The notes under the pieces are model-generated. The model ran no database searches. It saw only the letters and a program-made list of their open reading frames with translations, and was not told the DNA's origin. Made by a program: the position numbers and the translations under genes. Below, one piece after another: positions 9,679-18,993 of a stretch of DNA of 64,000 nt. Within the stretch, counting starts at the first letter, position 1. Each line of letters starts with the position of its first letter. Source of the stretch: CAWDXG01 sp963822115 (GTDB taxonomy: Bacteria > Myxococcota_A > Polyangia > Polyangiales > Polyangiaceae); the NCBI GenBank assembly GCA_963822115.1, contig CAWGGM010000008.1, forward strand, positions 434,001 through 498,000, read 5' to 3'.

Positions 9679-10470
9679 GTGCCGGATGCTAGCCTGGACC
9701 CGGTGCCGGACGTTGCGCGCCTCGAACGAGTACTGCTCTCGCTGCCCGACATCTCGCTGCGGGTCGGCTGGCTATCGGAGCAGCTCGCCGCGTGGCCGGT
9801 TCCACACGCCGCGGAGCAGCTGGACAAGCTTTGCGAGAAGGCGGAACGTTCCGAACCCGACGCGCGCGAGGCGGTGATGGCCGTGGCGCTCTTGTTCGTC
9901 CAGCTCGGCGAGTCCCCGCTCATCGGACGGCTGCGGGAGGAAGCGGCCGGGCGCAGGCTGCTCAGTCTTGATCGACTGCTGCGCCGGGGGCCGATACCGC
10001 CGCTGTTCGAGCGCAGGGCTGGTGACCTGCCCGTCCCGGACTACGGCACCGGACGCGAGCTGACCGTGGGCGAACGCCGCAGCCTGGCGCGCCGCCCCGA
10101 CCGGCGCGCGTTCGACAGGCTGCTTTCAGACCCGCACCCGCTGGTCATCCGCCAGCTCCTGGAAAACCCGATGCTGACCGAGGAAGATCTGGTGCGACTG
10201 GCGACGCGACGCCCTGCCCGCATCGAGGTGATGCGGGAGCTGGCCCAGTCGCCGCGCTGGCTCTCGCGCCCGCGCGTGCGGATGTCGATCCTGCTCAATC
10301 CGGGCTCGCCGCCGGAGATAGCCGGACCGCTGCTTGTGCTGTGCACGCGCAGCGAACTGTCGCTGGTAATGGAGAGCACCGACGCGCCCGGCGTGCTGCG
10401 CGCGACGGCGCGCGAGCTCAGGCAGCGGCGCCCTCCCCTGCGCGACGCCGGCGACGCCATGCTGCAGTAG
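9679..10470 (+). CDS. uncharacterised helical-repeat protein (LRV/HEAT-like)
   Basis: 263 residues from GTG 9679 (GTG 9703 is an alternative start). No signal peptide or membrane segment. The second half has spaced units of about 24-30 residues built on the pattern L-x-NP-x-LT-x-E-D-L-x-x-LA (LLENPMLTEEDLVRLA, then ILLNPGSPPEIAGPLL), which resembles leucine-rich variant repeats. A cytosolic scaffold is likely; no function can be assigned. It is monocistronic, divergent from the DUF4175 operon and convergent with the zinc-ribbon gene. Confidence 0.7.
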   Translation: MPDASLDPVPDVARLERVLLSLPDISLRVGWLSEQLAAWPVPHAAEQLDKLCEKAERSEPDAREAVMAVALLFVQLGESPLIGRLREEAAGRRLLSLDRLLRRGPIPPLFERRAGDLPVPDYGTGRELTVGERRSLARRPDRRAFDRLLSDPHPLVIRQLLENPMLTEEDLVRLATRRPARIEVMRELAQSPRWLSRPRVRMSILLNPGSPPEIAGPLLVLCTRSELSLVMESTDAPGVLRATARELRQRRPPLRDAGDAMLQ

Positions 10471-10489
10471 GCCGCCCGCTGCTGCGGCC
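10470..10489. terminator. hairpin between convergent genes
   Basis: GGCCGC and GCGGCC pair over 6 bp around an 8-nt loop directly after the TAG of the plus-strand gene and just before the stop of the minus-strand gene at 10495. No T-run. Position supports a bidirectional terminator. Confidence 0.4.
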
Positions 10490-10494
10490 GCCGC

Positions 10495-10761
10495 TCAGCC
10501 CTCTTCTTCTTCCTCGATGCTCCAGCGCATCAGCGCGCCGATGCTGATCTCGTAGGCGCAACGGTCGCACAGCGGCGGTTCCTCGTAGCGGATCTCTTCG
10601 CCGCGTGTCCAGACGAACAGACCTGCACCTCCGGGCTCGCCCGGGAACGTGCTGCCGCAGCTGTCGCACCGGAACGTCCTGACCGGAGTGGGCTCGACGA
10701 GAGCGTCGTCGTGCTCCTGGCAGACCTGCGCCTGGGGCGCTGCGGGGCGGGGTTCGGCCAT
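10495..10761 (-). CDS. small zinc-ribbon-like protein
   Basis: 88 residues from ATG 10761. Two CxxC pairs, CDSCGSTF and LCDRCAYE, are separated by about 28 residues, the usual spacing of a rubredoxin-like zinc ribbon. It ends in an acidic IEEEEEG tail. No known family name fits. It lies alone between an uncharacterised gene and the outer-membrane barrel gene (71 nt from the barrel's stop). The frame is open far upstream through the barrel gene, but that stretch is antisense-like low-complexity sequence and is not part of this gene. Confidence 0.6.
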   Translation of the reverse strand: MAEPRPAAPQAQVCQEHDDALVEPTPVRTFRCDSCGSTFPGEPGGAGLFVWTRGEEIRYEEPPLCDRCAYEISIGALMRWSIEEEEEG

Positions 10762-10832
10762 GTGCTGGCCGTGAGTATAGCCTGCCGGACCGCACTGGCA
10801 CGCACCATCTACAGCGGCGGTCTTGTCCGACG

Positions 10833-12071
10833 TCAGAACGCCTCGCCCGCGGTGAGGTAGAAACCCATCGGGCGAGCGTCCGGGGACCACGCGGCGTCGA
10901 GGCGAACTACAAACGAGTTGCCTTGCTGCAGGCGAAGACCACCTCCGAGTCCGTACTTCAAGCCGAGTGATGTGCCGTCGAGCTCCGGGTGGCGCGTGTA
11001 GTCCGCCCATACACGTCCAGCGTCGAGAAAGCCGGCGACACCGAGCCGGAATTTCTTCCCGAGCATTCCGAAGCGGGCAACCGGCACGCGGGCCTCGAGG
11101 TTGCCGAATATCTTGATCTTGCCTGCGTAGCGCCCCGCCGGAACGCCGCGCACACCCTTGGCGCCACCGATAGCGCTCGTATCGTCGTAACGCGACAGCT
11201 CGTACAGCGGCGGATGGCCGAACAGCATGTCCGCCACCACGCGCGCCGCCAGCGTCAGGTGGTCCGGAATCGGCGTCGCGTACCAGCGCAGCGTCAGGTT
11301 CGCCTGCGCGTATCGATACGGGAAATGCGACGAGCCGCCCGGGCTGAATCGCAGTTGGAACTTGTGGTACTGCCCTCTCGTCGGCTCGGTCTCGTTGTCG
11401 CGCGTGTCGTACAGAAACGCGTACTCGAAGAAATCCACGGCCGCGTCCCGCGGATGGTTGACCAGCGAGCGGACCTCGCGATTCGGCGAGACGATGTCCC
11501 GTGCGAGCTTCGAATCCGCTGCGATGTGGTAGCGGGTCTCGGTGTAGCTGTTGCCGACGCGGATGAAGAACGGGCCTCCAACGTGCATCCGCACCTTGAG
11601 CCAGAACGTGGGGTGGATGCGCGTGTAGTCGTAGTAACCGGGCTTGAACTGGTCTCGGGGCAGCAGCTTGCTCGCGTTGCCGATGCCGTAGTAGTGCACC
11701 GGCGACTGGCGCGTGTACGACGCGCGCGCGTCGATCCGGACGGCGCCGCGCGCCAGGTCCGGCATGGTCAACTTGAGGTAGTAGTCCTGATACGTGAGGT
11801 GGCCGGGCTCGCGCCGATGCGCCGGCTTGAACATGGTGAGGGCGCCACCCGCGAGCCGCCATCGGTACGGGGTGTAGCCCGGCTGCTCGCGGGCGATAGC
11901 GCCAATCGCACCACCGCCGAATCCGACATCGCTCGTTCCACCGGCCACCGGTACGAAATCGACCTCGGTGTGCGCCTTCTTGGCGTCTGCCTTCTTTCTC
12001 GGCTGTGCGCTCGCCAACCGCGCGCAGAACAGCAAGAGGAAGCACAGGAGACTCGTGCACCGCGACTTCAT
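10833..12071 (-). CDS. Omp85/BamA-superfamily outer-membrane protein
   Basis: 412 residues from ATG 12071; an upstream ATG nine codons earlier is open but the signal peptide (MKSRCTSLLCFLLLF..ASAQ) starts here. The mature part has alternating hydrophobic/polar strands with aromatic ends, a long barrel, and the late RLGVAGFLDAGRVW segment plus GLGGGLRLQQG that are typical of the surface-antigen/Omp85 barrel end. There is no room for POTRA domains, so it is a barrel-only member, like several found in myxobacteria and bacteroidetes. Substrate and partner unknown. Confidence 0.75.
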   Translation of the reverse strand: MKSRCTSLLCFLLLFCARLASAQPRKKADAKKAHTEVDFVPVAGGTSDVGFGGGAIGAIAREQPGYTPYRWRLAGGALTMFKPAHRREPGHLTYQDYYLKLTMPDLARGAVRIDARASYTRQSPVHYYGIGNASKLLPRDQFKPGYYDYTRIHPTFWLKVRMHVGGPFFIRVGNSYTETRYHIAADSKLARDIVSPNREVRSLVNHPRDAAVDFFEYAFLYDTRDNETEPTRGQYHKFQLRFSPGGSSHFPYRYAQANLTLRWYATPIPDHLTLAARVVADMLFGHPPLYELSRYDDTSAIGGAKGVRGVPAGRYAGKIKIFGNLEARVPVARFGMLGKKFRLGVAGFLDAGRVWADYTRHPELDGTSLGLKYGLGGGLRLQQGNSFVVRLDAAWSPDARPMGFYLTAGEAF

Positions 12072-12373
12072 GCGGCGCGCCTGCGCAAGCTGCAGCACCG
12101 CGACGACGCGCCCATACGTGCGCGCAACGCCCCCCGAGGCGTAGAGGACGGTGCTGCCAGTCGAGCGATTGTAGCTGGCGCAAATGTCGCTGTCGAAGCC
12201 CTACGCCGCGCTCGAGACGCCGGGCGGCGAGCCGACGTTGCGCACGATTCGCGGTTTGCGAACAGCGCGCGTTGTACACGGCACGCGCGCCGCGTGCCCG
12301 AGCGCGTTTCGTCAACAGAAACGCGCAACGCACCGTTGCTGGACGCGACGCGTCGTAGGACGCGCCGGCCGGG
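12072..12373. other. 302-nt non-coding gap upstream of the barrel gene
   Basis: No convincing gene. It holds the promoter region for the barrel gene and the downstream end of the Fe-S oxidoreductase gene. Composition is GC-rich with CpG-rich stretches and no clear sigma-70 boxes or T-run terminator that I can support. Confidence 0.5.
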
Positions 12374-14698
12374 CTATTCCGCGGCCGGCGCCGCTTCAGC
12401 CTGGGCGCCCGCTCCGGTATCGACGACGGGCGCATCGCCCACGCCGCACGAGAGCGCAAGCAGCTCGACCACGTCCATGTTCTTGATTTCTTCTTCCTTC
12501 GACTCGGCCTTGATGCCATCGGTGAGCATCGTCATGCAGAACGGACAGGCACTCGCCAGCGTCTTCGCGCCGGTGTCGATCAACTGCAGCGTGCGCTTGA
12601 CGTTCACGCGGTCCTTGTTCTGCTCTTCCATGAACATCTGCGCGCCGCCGGCGCCGCAGCACAGGCCCTTGTTCTTGTTCCAGTGGTCCACCTCGACCAG
12701 CTCCACGCCCGGAATGCGCTTCAGGATGTCGCGCGGCGAGTCGTAGATGTCGTTGTAGCGACCGAGGTAGCAGGAGTCGTGGAAGACGACCCTGCCCTTG
12801 ACGGGCTTCTTCGGCTCGAGCTTCCGCTCGGCAACCAGCCCGAGCAGGTAGTCGGTGTGGTGGACAACCTCGTACTTGCCGCCGAAGTCGGGGTACTCGT
12901 TTCCGAGCGTGTTGAAGCAGTGCGGGCAGGTGGTGAGGATCGTCTTCGCTCCGCCCTGCTCGCGGTAGCCGTTGATGGTCGCGATGTTCGCCTCGGCCAG
13001 CATCGTGAACAGGTATTCGTTGCCGGCGCGGCGCGCCGGATCGCCCGTACAGGTCTCTTCCTCGCCCAGGATGGCGAAGTCCACGCCGGCCTTCTTGAGC
13101 AGGCTGGCCGTGGCGCGCGCGATCTTCTTGGCACGGTCGTCGTAGCTAGCCGCGCACCCGACCCAGTAGAGCACCTCCGCCTTGGGGTTGTCGGCGAAGG
13201 TCGGCACGTCGAGCCCCTCGGCCCAGTTGGTCCGGTCCATGCGCGACAGGTTCCACGGGTTGCCGTTGACCTCCATGCCCTCGAACGGCTTGTTCAGCTC
13301 GGCCGGGAACTCGCCCTTGATCACGACGAGGTTGCGGCGCATCTGCACGATCTTGTCGACGTAGGTGATGAACACCGGGCACTGCTCTTCGCAGGCGCGG
13401 CAGGTGGTGCACGCCCACAGCACGTCCTCGTGGATGACGTTGGGCACCAGGTCGACCGGCTTGTAGTCGACGCCGTTCTGCTCCTTCTTCTCGCCCTCCT
13501 CGCTCGCTTCGGCGGCGGATTCCGCCTCCTCGCCTTCTTCGCCTTCTTTCGGCTTCAGCTCTTCAAGAGAGTGACGCGGCAGCTTGTCGCCGAGCTCCAG
13601 AAACTCCTCCTGCCGCGCGTACAGCTGATCGCGCAGGTCCAGCGTCAGGTGCTTGGGGCTGAGGATCTTGCCGGTCGTGTTGGCAGGACAGTTGTCGGAG
13701 CAGCGCCCGCATTCGGTGCACGTGTAGAAGTCGACGATGTCCTTCCAGGTGAAGTGCTCGATGCGCGAGTAGCCGATCGGCGCAGCGAGCATGTCCTCCT
13801 TCTCCATGGCCTTCTCGACCATGCCCATCAGCTCTTCGGTGTCCTTGGCGATGGGACGCAGTCGCCCGCGGGGCGTCTGGTCCGACATGAACACGTTCGG
13901 GATCGCCGTGATGATGTGGAAGTGCTTCGAGTACGGCAGGATGTTCAGGAAGATCAGGACCAGCGTCGCGTGCGTCCAGAACCCGGCGTGGGCGAGCACG
14001 ATCAGCGTCATCGGAGACGCGCCGGTGAGCCAGGTCGCAATCAGCGAGCTGCCCGGCGTCGGGTACGGGTGCCAGGCGATTGCTTCAGGGTGACCGAACG
14101 GCGCCAGCACAACGCTCGCGCTCTTGCACCACTCGGCGCCGTGCCCCGCGTGGCACACGGCTGCGTCCTTGAGGTTGAGCACGGACGCCGAACCGACGTA
14201 CAGCAGGTCGGCGACCATCATCACGGCGATGATGCCGAGGATGACCAGGCCCTCCCAGCCGAGCGCCATGCGCTTCTGCGGCTTGATGACGCGGTAGTAG
14301 GTGAAGATGCCGACACCCACGAGCACCAGGATCAAGAACAGCTCCTTGATGAACTCGTAGATGTGCCCGAGCGGGATGCCGGCGACCGGTGCTGGTCCGA
14401 AAATCCAGAAGTTGAAGCCGGGGAAGAAGCCGCGCCCCCACAGGATCAGGGTGTTGAGCAACAGCACCATGAACCCGAAGAAGATCAGGTTGTGCCCCAG
14501 CCCGGCCGTGAAGTAGTAGCGCAGCCGCTTCTGGTAGAAGGCGAACACGAACACGCGCTTGATGCGTTTGCCGATCTGGTCGAAGCGGCTCTCGTGAGTC
14601 GGGCTGCCGACCTTCATGAGCCCCCAACGGCGGTTCGCGCTCCACGCGAACAGCCCGATCAGACCGAGGATGATGAGAGCCATCGCTATCGGGTTCAT
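12374..14698 (-). CDS. membrane-bound (Fe-S) oxidoreductase, HdrD/EtfD type
   Basis: 774 residues from ATG 14698, with GAGG 6 nt upstream. The first 270 residues hold about six membrane helices of a NarI-like cytochrome-b fold, including His-bearing helices. Two 4Fe-4S clusters follow: CTECGRCSDNC (C327/330/333/337) and CTTCRACEEQC (C430/433/436/440), separated by an acidic EGEEGEEAE linker. The C-terminal third has two CCG domains (GLCCGAGGAQM and ACPFCMTM; earlier TCPHC and HDSCYLGR) as in heterodisulfide-reductase subunit D. Fused proteins of this layout act as electron-transfer-flavoprotein:menaquinone oxidoreductases, linking beta-oxidation to the quinone pool. No etfAB neighbour is present here, so the partner is inferred. 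Confidence 0.85.
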   Translation of the reverse strand: MNPIAMALIILGLIGLFAWSANRRWGLMKVGSPTHESRFDQIGKRIKRVFVFAFYQKRLRYYFTAGLGHNLIFFGFMVLLLNTLILWGRGFFPGFNFWIFGPAPVAGIPLGHIYEFIKELFLILVLVGVGIFTYYRVIKPQKRMALGWEGLVILGIIAVMMVADLLYVGSASVLNLKDAAVCHAGHGAEWCKSASVVLAPFGHPEAIAWHPYPTPGSSLIATWLTGASPMTLIVLAHAGFWTHATLVLIFLNILPYSKHFHIITAIPNVFMSDQTPRGRLRPIAKDTEELMGMVEKAMEKEDMLAAPIGYSRIEHFTWKDIVDFYTCTECGRCSDNCPANTTGKILSPKHLTLDLRDQLYARQEEFLELGDKLPRHSLEELKPKEGEEGEEAESAAEASEEGEKKEQNGVDYKPVDLVPNVIHEDVLWACTTCRACEEQCPVFITYVDKIVQMRRNLVVIKGEFPAELNKPFEGMEVNGNPWNLSRMDRTNWAEGLDVPTFADNPKAEVLYWVGCAASYDDRAKKIARATASLLKKAGVDFAILGEEETCTGDPARRAGNEYLFTMLAEANIATINGYREQGGAKTILTTCPHCFNTLGNEYPDFGGKYEVVHHTDYLLGLVAERKLEPKKPVKGRVVFHDSCYLGRYNDIYDSPRDILKRIPGVELVEVDHWNKNKGLCCGAGGAQMFMEEQNKDRVNVKRTLQLIDTGAKTLASACPFCMTMLTDGIKAESKEEEIKNMDVVELLALSCGVGDAPVVDTGAGAQAEAAPAAE

Positions 14699-14884
14699 GA
14701 GGACCTCTTCTGAGGGTACATAGGCGCCGTGGGGCTGACCGCAATGCGGCCGGATCCGGGCCGGACGACGCTCGACGGTCGAGAGCCATCCGCTTCAACG
14801 TGAGGATCCGTAGGCGTTTATTGCGCTCCGCGTCAACCGCCGCCTGTCCGGCCAGCAGGCCACATCCAGGGAGAGTCAGCGGCT

Positions 14885-15445
14885 CTAGGCGAGCCCCTTC
14901 ACGCGTAGCAAAATCAGAAGCAAGATCCAGATGATAACGATCACCAGCAGGACGATGACGTGGACCGGATAGCGACGCGCCGGGGGAATCGTGGAGCGGC
15001 GTGCGGCGGGTTCGGGCAGGAGCAGCGGAGCGGGCGTCACCTTCCTGATCCCGGGGTCGGGTTCGTCGGCCGGGCGCACCGAGAGCATCAACACTCCGCG
15101 CGGCAGCGAGGAGCCTTCCTCGGGCAACCCACCCTTTTCGGGAATGCGCACAACAACGCCGCGCCGGCTGGAAGACGGAGGGTCTTCCGACGCGTGGCGA
15201 CGCGGCAGCTCGACCTCGAGTAGCTCGGGGGGCTCGCGGCGACCGCGCAACGTGATGGCGCCGGAGCGCTCGCAGGCATCGCACCCGCCCCCTCCGCAGG
15301 CCGCGCAACTCAGATTGCGGGGCAGCTCCAGCTCGATGCGAGCGCCCTCCTCGAGCCAGGCTTCGGGCACGTTGATGCGGTGGACGACGTCGGGTCCCCG
15401 GGGGACATCGACGGCACCGGTTACGCGTCCGAGAACCTTCGCCAC
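14885..15445 (-). CDS. tail-anchored protein with DnaJ-like Cys motif
   Basis: 186 residues from GTG 15445. A beta-rich N-terminal segment (GRVTGAVDVP..RINVPEAWL) resembles the start of a DnaJ C-terminal domain and is followed by C47-xx-C50-xxxx-C55-xx-C58 (CAACGGGGCDAC), half of the DnaJ zinc module. There is no J domain and no HPD motif. A basic-proline stretch leads to one hydrophobic helix (about 160-181) at the very C-terminus, so the protein is tail-anchored with the zinc part in the cytosol. It could be a substrate-binding adapter for membrane-associated chaperones; that is inference. Confidence 0.65.
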   Translation of the reverse strand: MAKVLGRVTGAVDVPRGPDVVHRINVPEAWLEEGARIELELPRNLSCAACGGGGCDACERSGAITLRGRREPPELLEVELPRRHASEDPPSSSRRGVVVRIPEKGGLPEEGSSLPRGVLMLSVRPADEPDPGIRKVTPAPLLLPEPAARRSTIPPARRYPVHVIVLLVIVIIWILLLILLRVKGLA

Positions 15446-15496
15446 GACAGCTCAGGATACCAATCTTTGGAACAGCAGGGCTACATACCTTGCCAG

Positions 15497-16132
15497 CTAC
15501 AGCCGGATATCGATCTCGCGCTCCTGTTCCGGCCGATCGAGCTCGAGCTCGGCGGCGTATGTCTTCGGGCCCACGCGTGCACCGAAGCGGACGCGGATAG
15601 GCGGATCCTCTCCGCCGAGTTTCTCGAGGCGGATCCGCACGCGATACAGTCCGCGCAGCGGATCTCCCTGTTCGAGGTAGACGTTCTCCATGTTCTGCCC
15701 ATGACAGGCGTCATGACGCCCGGGGCAGTCGCGCTCCTTGACCAGACCGCTCTGGGCAACGCGCCCCACTTCGACGAGCTCGCCGTTCGGATCGGTCACG
15801 TTGAGATCGACGTCGGCGCCCGGCTTGTCCCACGCAATCGCGAACTGGACGATGCCGGTATGGACTCCGCAGCCCTCGTCGATGATGCCGTTGCAGTTGT
15901 CGTCGACGGCGTTGAAGCACAGCTCCGGACCGGTGGGCGTACAGGCGCGCTCGACCACCACACCCGGTGACACGCTGAGCTCCCGGAGCGTGGGCCCCGC
16001 GTGCTTCGGCGGCGGCAGGTGCTTCGTGCCGCATCCCCCGAGCGCGACCAGACCGACAAGCAGCGCGCCCGACAGGCGCTGCGGTCCGGAGGACAAGAGC
16101 CTCCGGACCCAGCCAGCGCCCGGCCGGTTCAC
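15497..16132 (-). CDS. lipoprotein with MopE-type Cys motif and YfaP-like domain
   Basis: 211 residues from GTG 16132, whose GTGA overlaps the stop of the HEAT gene. Lipobox LGGC places the acyl Cys at 34. CFNAVDDNCNGIIDEGC (72-88) is the putative metal-binding repeat found in MopE and many myxobacterial surface proteins, here a single copy. The rest (AWDKPGADVDLNVTDPNGE..) fits the YfaP/DUF2135 beta-sandwich. Translational coupling to the HEAT-repeat membrane protein suggests that the two act together at the envelope. Confidence 0.8.
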   Translation of the reverse strand: MNRPGAGWVRRLLSSGPQRLSGALLVGLVALGGCGTKHLPPPKHAGPTLRELSVSPGVVVERACTPTGPELCFNAVDDNCNGIIDEGCGVHTGIVQFAIAWDKPGADVDLNVTDPNGELVEVGRVAQSGLVKERDCPGRHDACHGQNMENVYLEQGDPLRGLYRVRIRLEKLGGEDPPIRVRFGARVGPKTYAAELELDRPEQEREIDIRL

Positions 16133-18789
16133 TTCTTGCTGCCCTTGCCCTCCGGGATCTTCACCCCCACCACGACCTTGGGATTCATCAGGTCGTGATA
16201 GGCAGCGCTGGCAAGCTTGCCGGCCTCACCGGGCGCGTCACGCAACGCGAGCAGCACGCCCTGCTCCTTCATGAACTTGAGCGTGCGGATGGCGCCTTCG
16301 CGCTTCGCCTTGTCGTCGCCCTTGGCCATCTGCCACAGACGGTAACGGAGCACGACGCGCGTGAACGAGTGCGGACCGTTGTCGAATTGCAGGTTGTCGA
16401 ACTGCTTCATCAGCATGACGCGCGCCCACTCCTGCGCGGTCTTGTTGACCTCGACGTGCGAGATGGCGACAGCGTTGTCGACCCAGCGGAAGAGCCGGCC
16501 CTTCTCCAGGTCCTCCGTCGACCAGTAGCCGAACGTGTCGTACCAGAGGTCGGAGAGCTCCTCGAGAGCAGCCTTGTCCTTGCCGGCGTACATCGCGACG
16601 GCACGGGCCGCCACGTCGGGCGTGCCGCCGAGGATGAGAGCGAGTGCCGCGTCGTTCATCAACGCGTCCTTCTTCATCATCTCGAACAGCTTGGCCTGCG
16701 TGTCCTTGTCGATGCCGGCCTTGCCCACGGCGCGGGCGATCTGGTGGCGCTCCTCGAGCGACGCCTCGGGCGTGAGGAGCTTCAGCAGCGCCGGCGCGGT
16801 GCCGGGAACGGGACGGGTGATGAGCGTGTCGAGAAGGCAGGCGCGGATGAACTGGTCGGCCTTCTCGTCCTTGTCGTGCTCCTGGATCTTCTTGGCAACC
16901 TCGAGCATGTCGTCCTGGTTGGCGACCCAGGCCATCGCGTCGCAGGCCGCCATGCGCGACTGCTCGTTGTTCTTGGGGTCCTCGACGTAGGTCATCAGCG
17001 GCTTGAAAGCCTTCTCGTCACCCCACTCCGAGAAGCCGTGCGCCGCGCCGACGCCCTCGGCGCGCAGCGCCATGCCGAGGATGGCCTCGCCGCCCTGGAG
17101 CAGCCCGGCCATGGTCGCGTCCACGTCCTCCGGACGCCGCTTGAGCGCCTTGATCATCCAGTCCCACGAGGGCTTGTCCTTCATCCAACCCTCGTAGCGG
17201 AGCGCGCTCTGCGCGATGACCCACTCCTCGGGCATGGGCGGCTGCTGGCCCAGCTTGGGCAGCGGCACCTTCGGGTTGGCCCAGTCACGCAATGCCTTGA
17301 TGTCCTTGTCGGACCCCATGGCGGCCAGCGCTCTGAGACCGTTGGCGTGCGGCGAGGGCATCTGGTGGATCCAGAAAATCACCGCGTCTGCGGCCTCGTC
17401 GGCGATCTGCTTCCGCTTGTCGGGATGAAGCACCGCCAGGTCGGCGATCATGCGGGCCGAGACCACGCGCTCCTCGTCGTCACGCTTCAGCATCTGCTCC
17501 CAGTCGTACTGGTCGCTGTAGATCTTCAGAGGATCCATGCGCAGTCGGCGAGCGAGCGTCGGCACGGCGCGGACGTCGCCGACCTCTGCCATGGCGATCG
17601 CAGCCTCGGTCTGCCAGTGGATGTGCGGCTTGGGGTCGCCGTTGATGTACTTGATCAGGTAGTCGCCGCCGCGCGGGTCGGCGAGCTTGCGGATCATCGA
17701 GAAGATCTGCTTGGTCTGGTACCAGTCCTTCTTGACGTCGTTTACGTCGTTCGCCTGCAGCGCGAGCACCAGGCCCCGGTCGCCGATGCCGTCGCGCAGC
17801 GCCTCCAGGTACTTCTTGCGGCTGTCCTTGTCCGCGCCCTTGAGCGCATCGAGCAGCGGCTGGCGCGCGCGCTGATCGCCGATCTTGCCGAGACCGGGAG
17901 CGGCCTGCCGCGCGACCTCGGCGTCCTTGTCCTTGACCAGCTTGATCAGCACGTCGGTGTATTTCGGGTCCGCCTTGCGCGACAGCACCGTCGCCACCAG
18001 CTGGCGCACGGCGTCGCTCTTGTCGCCCGCCAGGGACGCCAGCTTGTCGACGCTGACGAGCTTGACGATCTTGTCCGGATCGAACGCGATACCGCCGCCC
18101 AGGCGCTCCACCTTGGACAGCTTGCCCGCGCGGTACATCTTCATGACCTCGTCGAAGGCGCGCGAGTCGCCCAGCTCGACCTCGGCCCAGGCGATCTGCG
18201 GTTTGGATCCGACGCCGGCGGTCTTCAGCGCCTTGAACAGCGGGTCCTTCGCCTTGTCCGCCATCGGCGAGCCGTAGGCGGCCAGCGCCGACGCTGCCAT
18301 GGCCTTCACGCGCGACTCGGTGTCACCTAGCGCCTTGATCGCCAGATCGACGCCCGCTGGATCCTTCGCCCAGGCAAGCTGCTTGAGCGCCTCCATCTTC
18401 AGCTCGCCGCTGCGGTCGGAGGCGGCCCACTTCCGCCACTTGGGAATCTGCTCCGCCTTCGGCAGAACGAAGATCGCCTTCTTCTGGGCCTCGGCCTGCT
18501 CTATGGTCAGCTTCTTGGCGTCCTGCTTCACGCCGATGGCGAGAAATGCGATCCCGCCGGCGACCACCAGGATGCCGATGATGATGGCGATCGGATTGAA
18601 GCGACCTTTCTTGAAGTTGCCGTCGCCGGTGTCGAAACCGCCGCCGCCCGCCGGTGCTCCGCCCCCTGGGGGAGGTGCGGCGGGCATGTCGTCGTCGTCA
18701 TCCGGGGGCCATTTGGCGAGATCGACGCGCCCGATGGGCGGAAGCGGACGGGGAGCCGATTCTGGGTTCGGCAGGTTGGGGTCGAGCAT
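16129..18789 (-). CDS. HEAT-repeat protein with one membrane helix
   Basis: 886 residues from ATG 18789. A Pro/Gly/Asp-rich cytosolic head (1-62) is followed by one transmembrane helix (about 66-86) and then roughly 780 residues of alternating helices with the KDKDAEVARQAAPGLGKIGD pattern, i.e. HEAT/PBS-lyase-like repeats on the far side of the membrane. It most likely forms a protein-binding solenoid. The reading frame stays open upstream of 18789 but that part is low-complexity and antisense-like; the ATG is chosen because the charged MLDPNLPNPE start fits. It overlaps the MopE-motif lipoprotein by 4 nt. Confidence 0.8.
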   Translation of the reverse strand: MLDPNLPNPESAPRPLPPIGRVDLAKWPPDDDDDMPAAPPPGGGAPAGGGGFDTGDGNFKKGRFNPIAIIIGILVVAGGIAFLAIGVKQDAKKLTIEQAEAQKKAIFVLPKAEQIPKWRKWAASDRSGELKMEALKQLAWAKDPAGVDLAIKALGDTESRVKAMAASALAAYGSPMADKAKDPLFKALKTAGVGSKPQIAWAEVELGDSRAFDEVMKMYRAGKLSKVERLGGGIAFDPDKIVKLVSVDKLASLAGDKSDAVRQLVATVLSRKADPKYTDVLIKLVKDKDAEVARQAAPGLGKIGDQRARQPLLDALKGADKDSRKKYLEALRDGIGDRGLVLALQANDVNDVKKDWYQTKQIFSMIRKLADPRGGDYLIKYINGDPKPHIHWQTEAAIAMAEVGDVRAVPTLARRLRMDPLKIYSDQYDWEQMLKRDDEERVVSARMIADLAVLHPDKRKQIADEAADAVIFWIHQMPSPHANGLRALAAMGSDKDIKALRDWANPKVPLPKLGQQPPMPEEWVIAQSALRYEGWMKDKPSWDWMIKALKRRPEDVDATMAGLLQGGEAILGMALRAEGVGAAHGFSEWGDEKAFKPLMTYVEDPKNNEQSRMAACDAMAWVANQDDMLEVAKKIQEHDKDEKADQFIRACLLDTLITRPVPGTAPALLKLLTPEASLEERHQIARAVGKAGIDKDTQAKLFEMMKKDALMNDAALALILGGTPDVAARAVAMYAGKDKAALEELSDLWYDTFGYWSTEDLEKGRLFRWVDNAVAISHVEVNKTAQEWARVMLMKQFDNLQFDNGPHSFTRVVLRYRLWQMAKGDDKAKREGAIRTLKFMKEQGVLLALRDAPGEAGKLASAAYHDLMNPKVVVGVKIPEGKGSKK

Positions 18790-18993
18790 GGATCCTCCGA
18801 CGACGCGTGGCTGGAATTCCTTGGCGCGGAGTCGCGCCGCACGCGGGCCCGGAACACGAGCCGCCGCGACCTTATCCCATGACAGCGCAGGCGGGGAGTC
18901 CGGGCGTGCACCCTGCCTGATGCAGACCGGAAGCCGGCGCGCCAGTGGTGGAAAACTACCGCGTTGCTGGACTGGCGGGCCGGAGAGCGCGCC

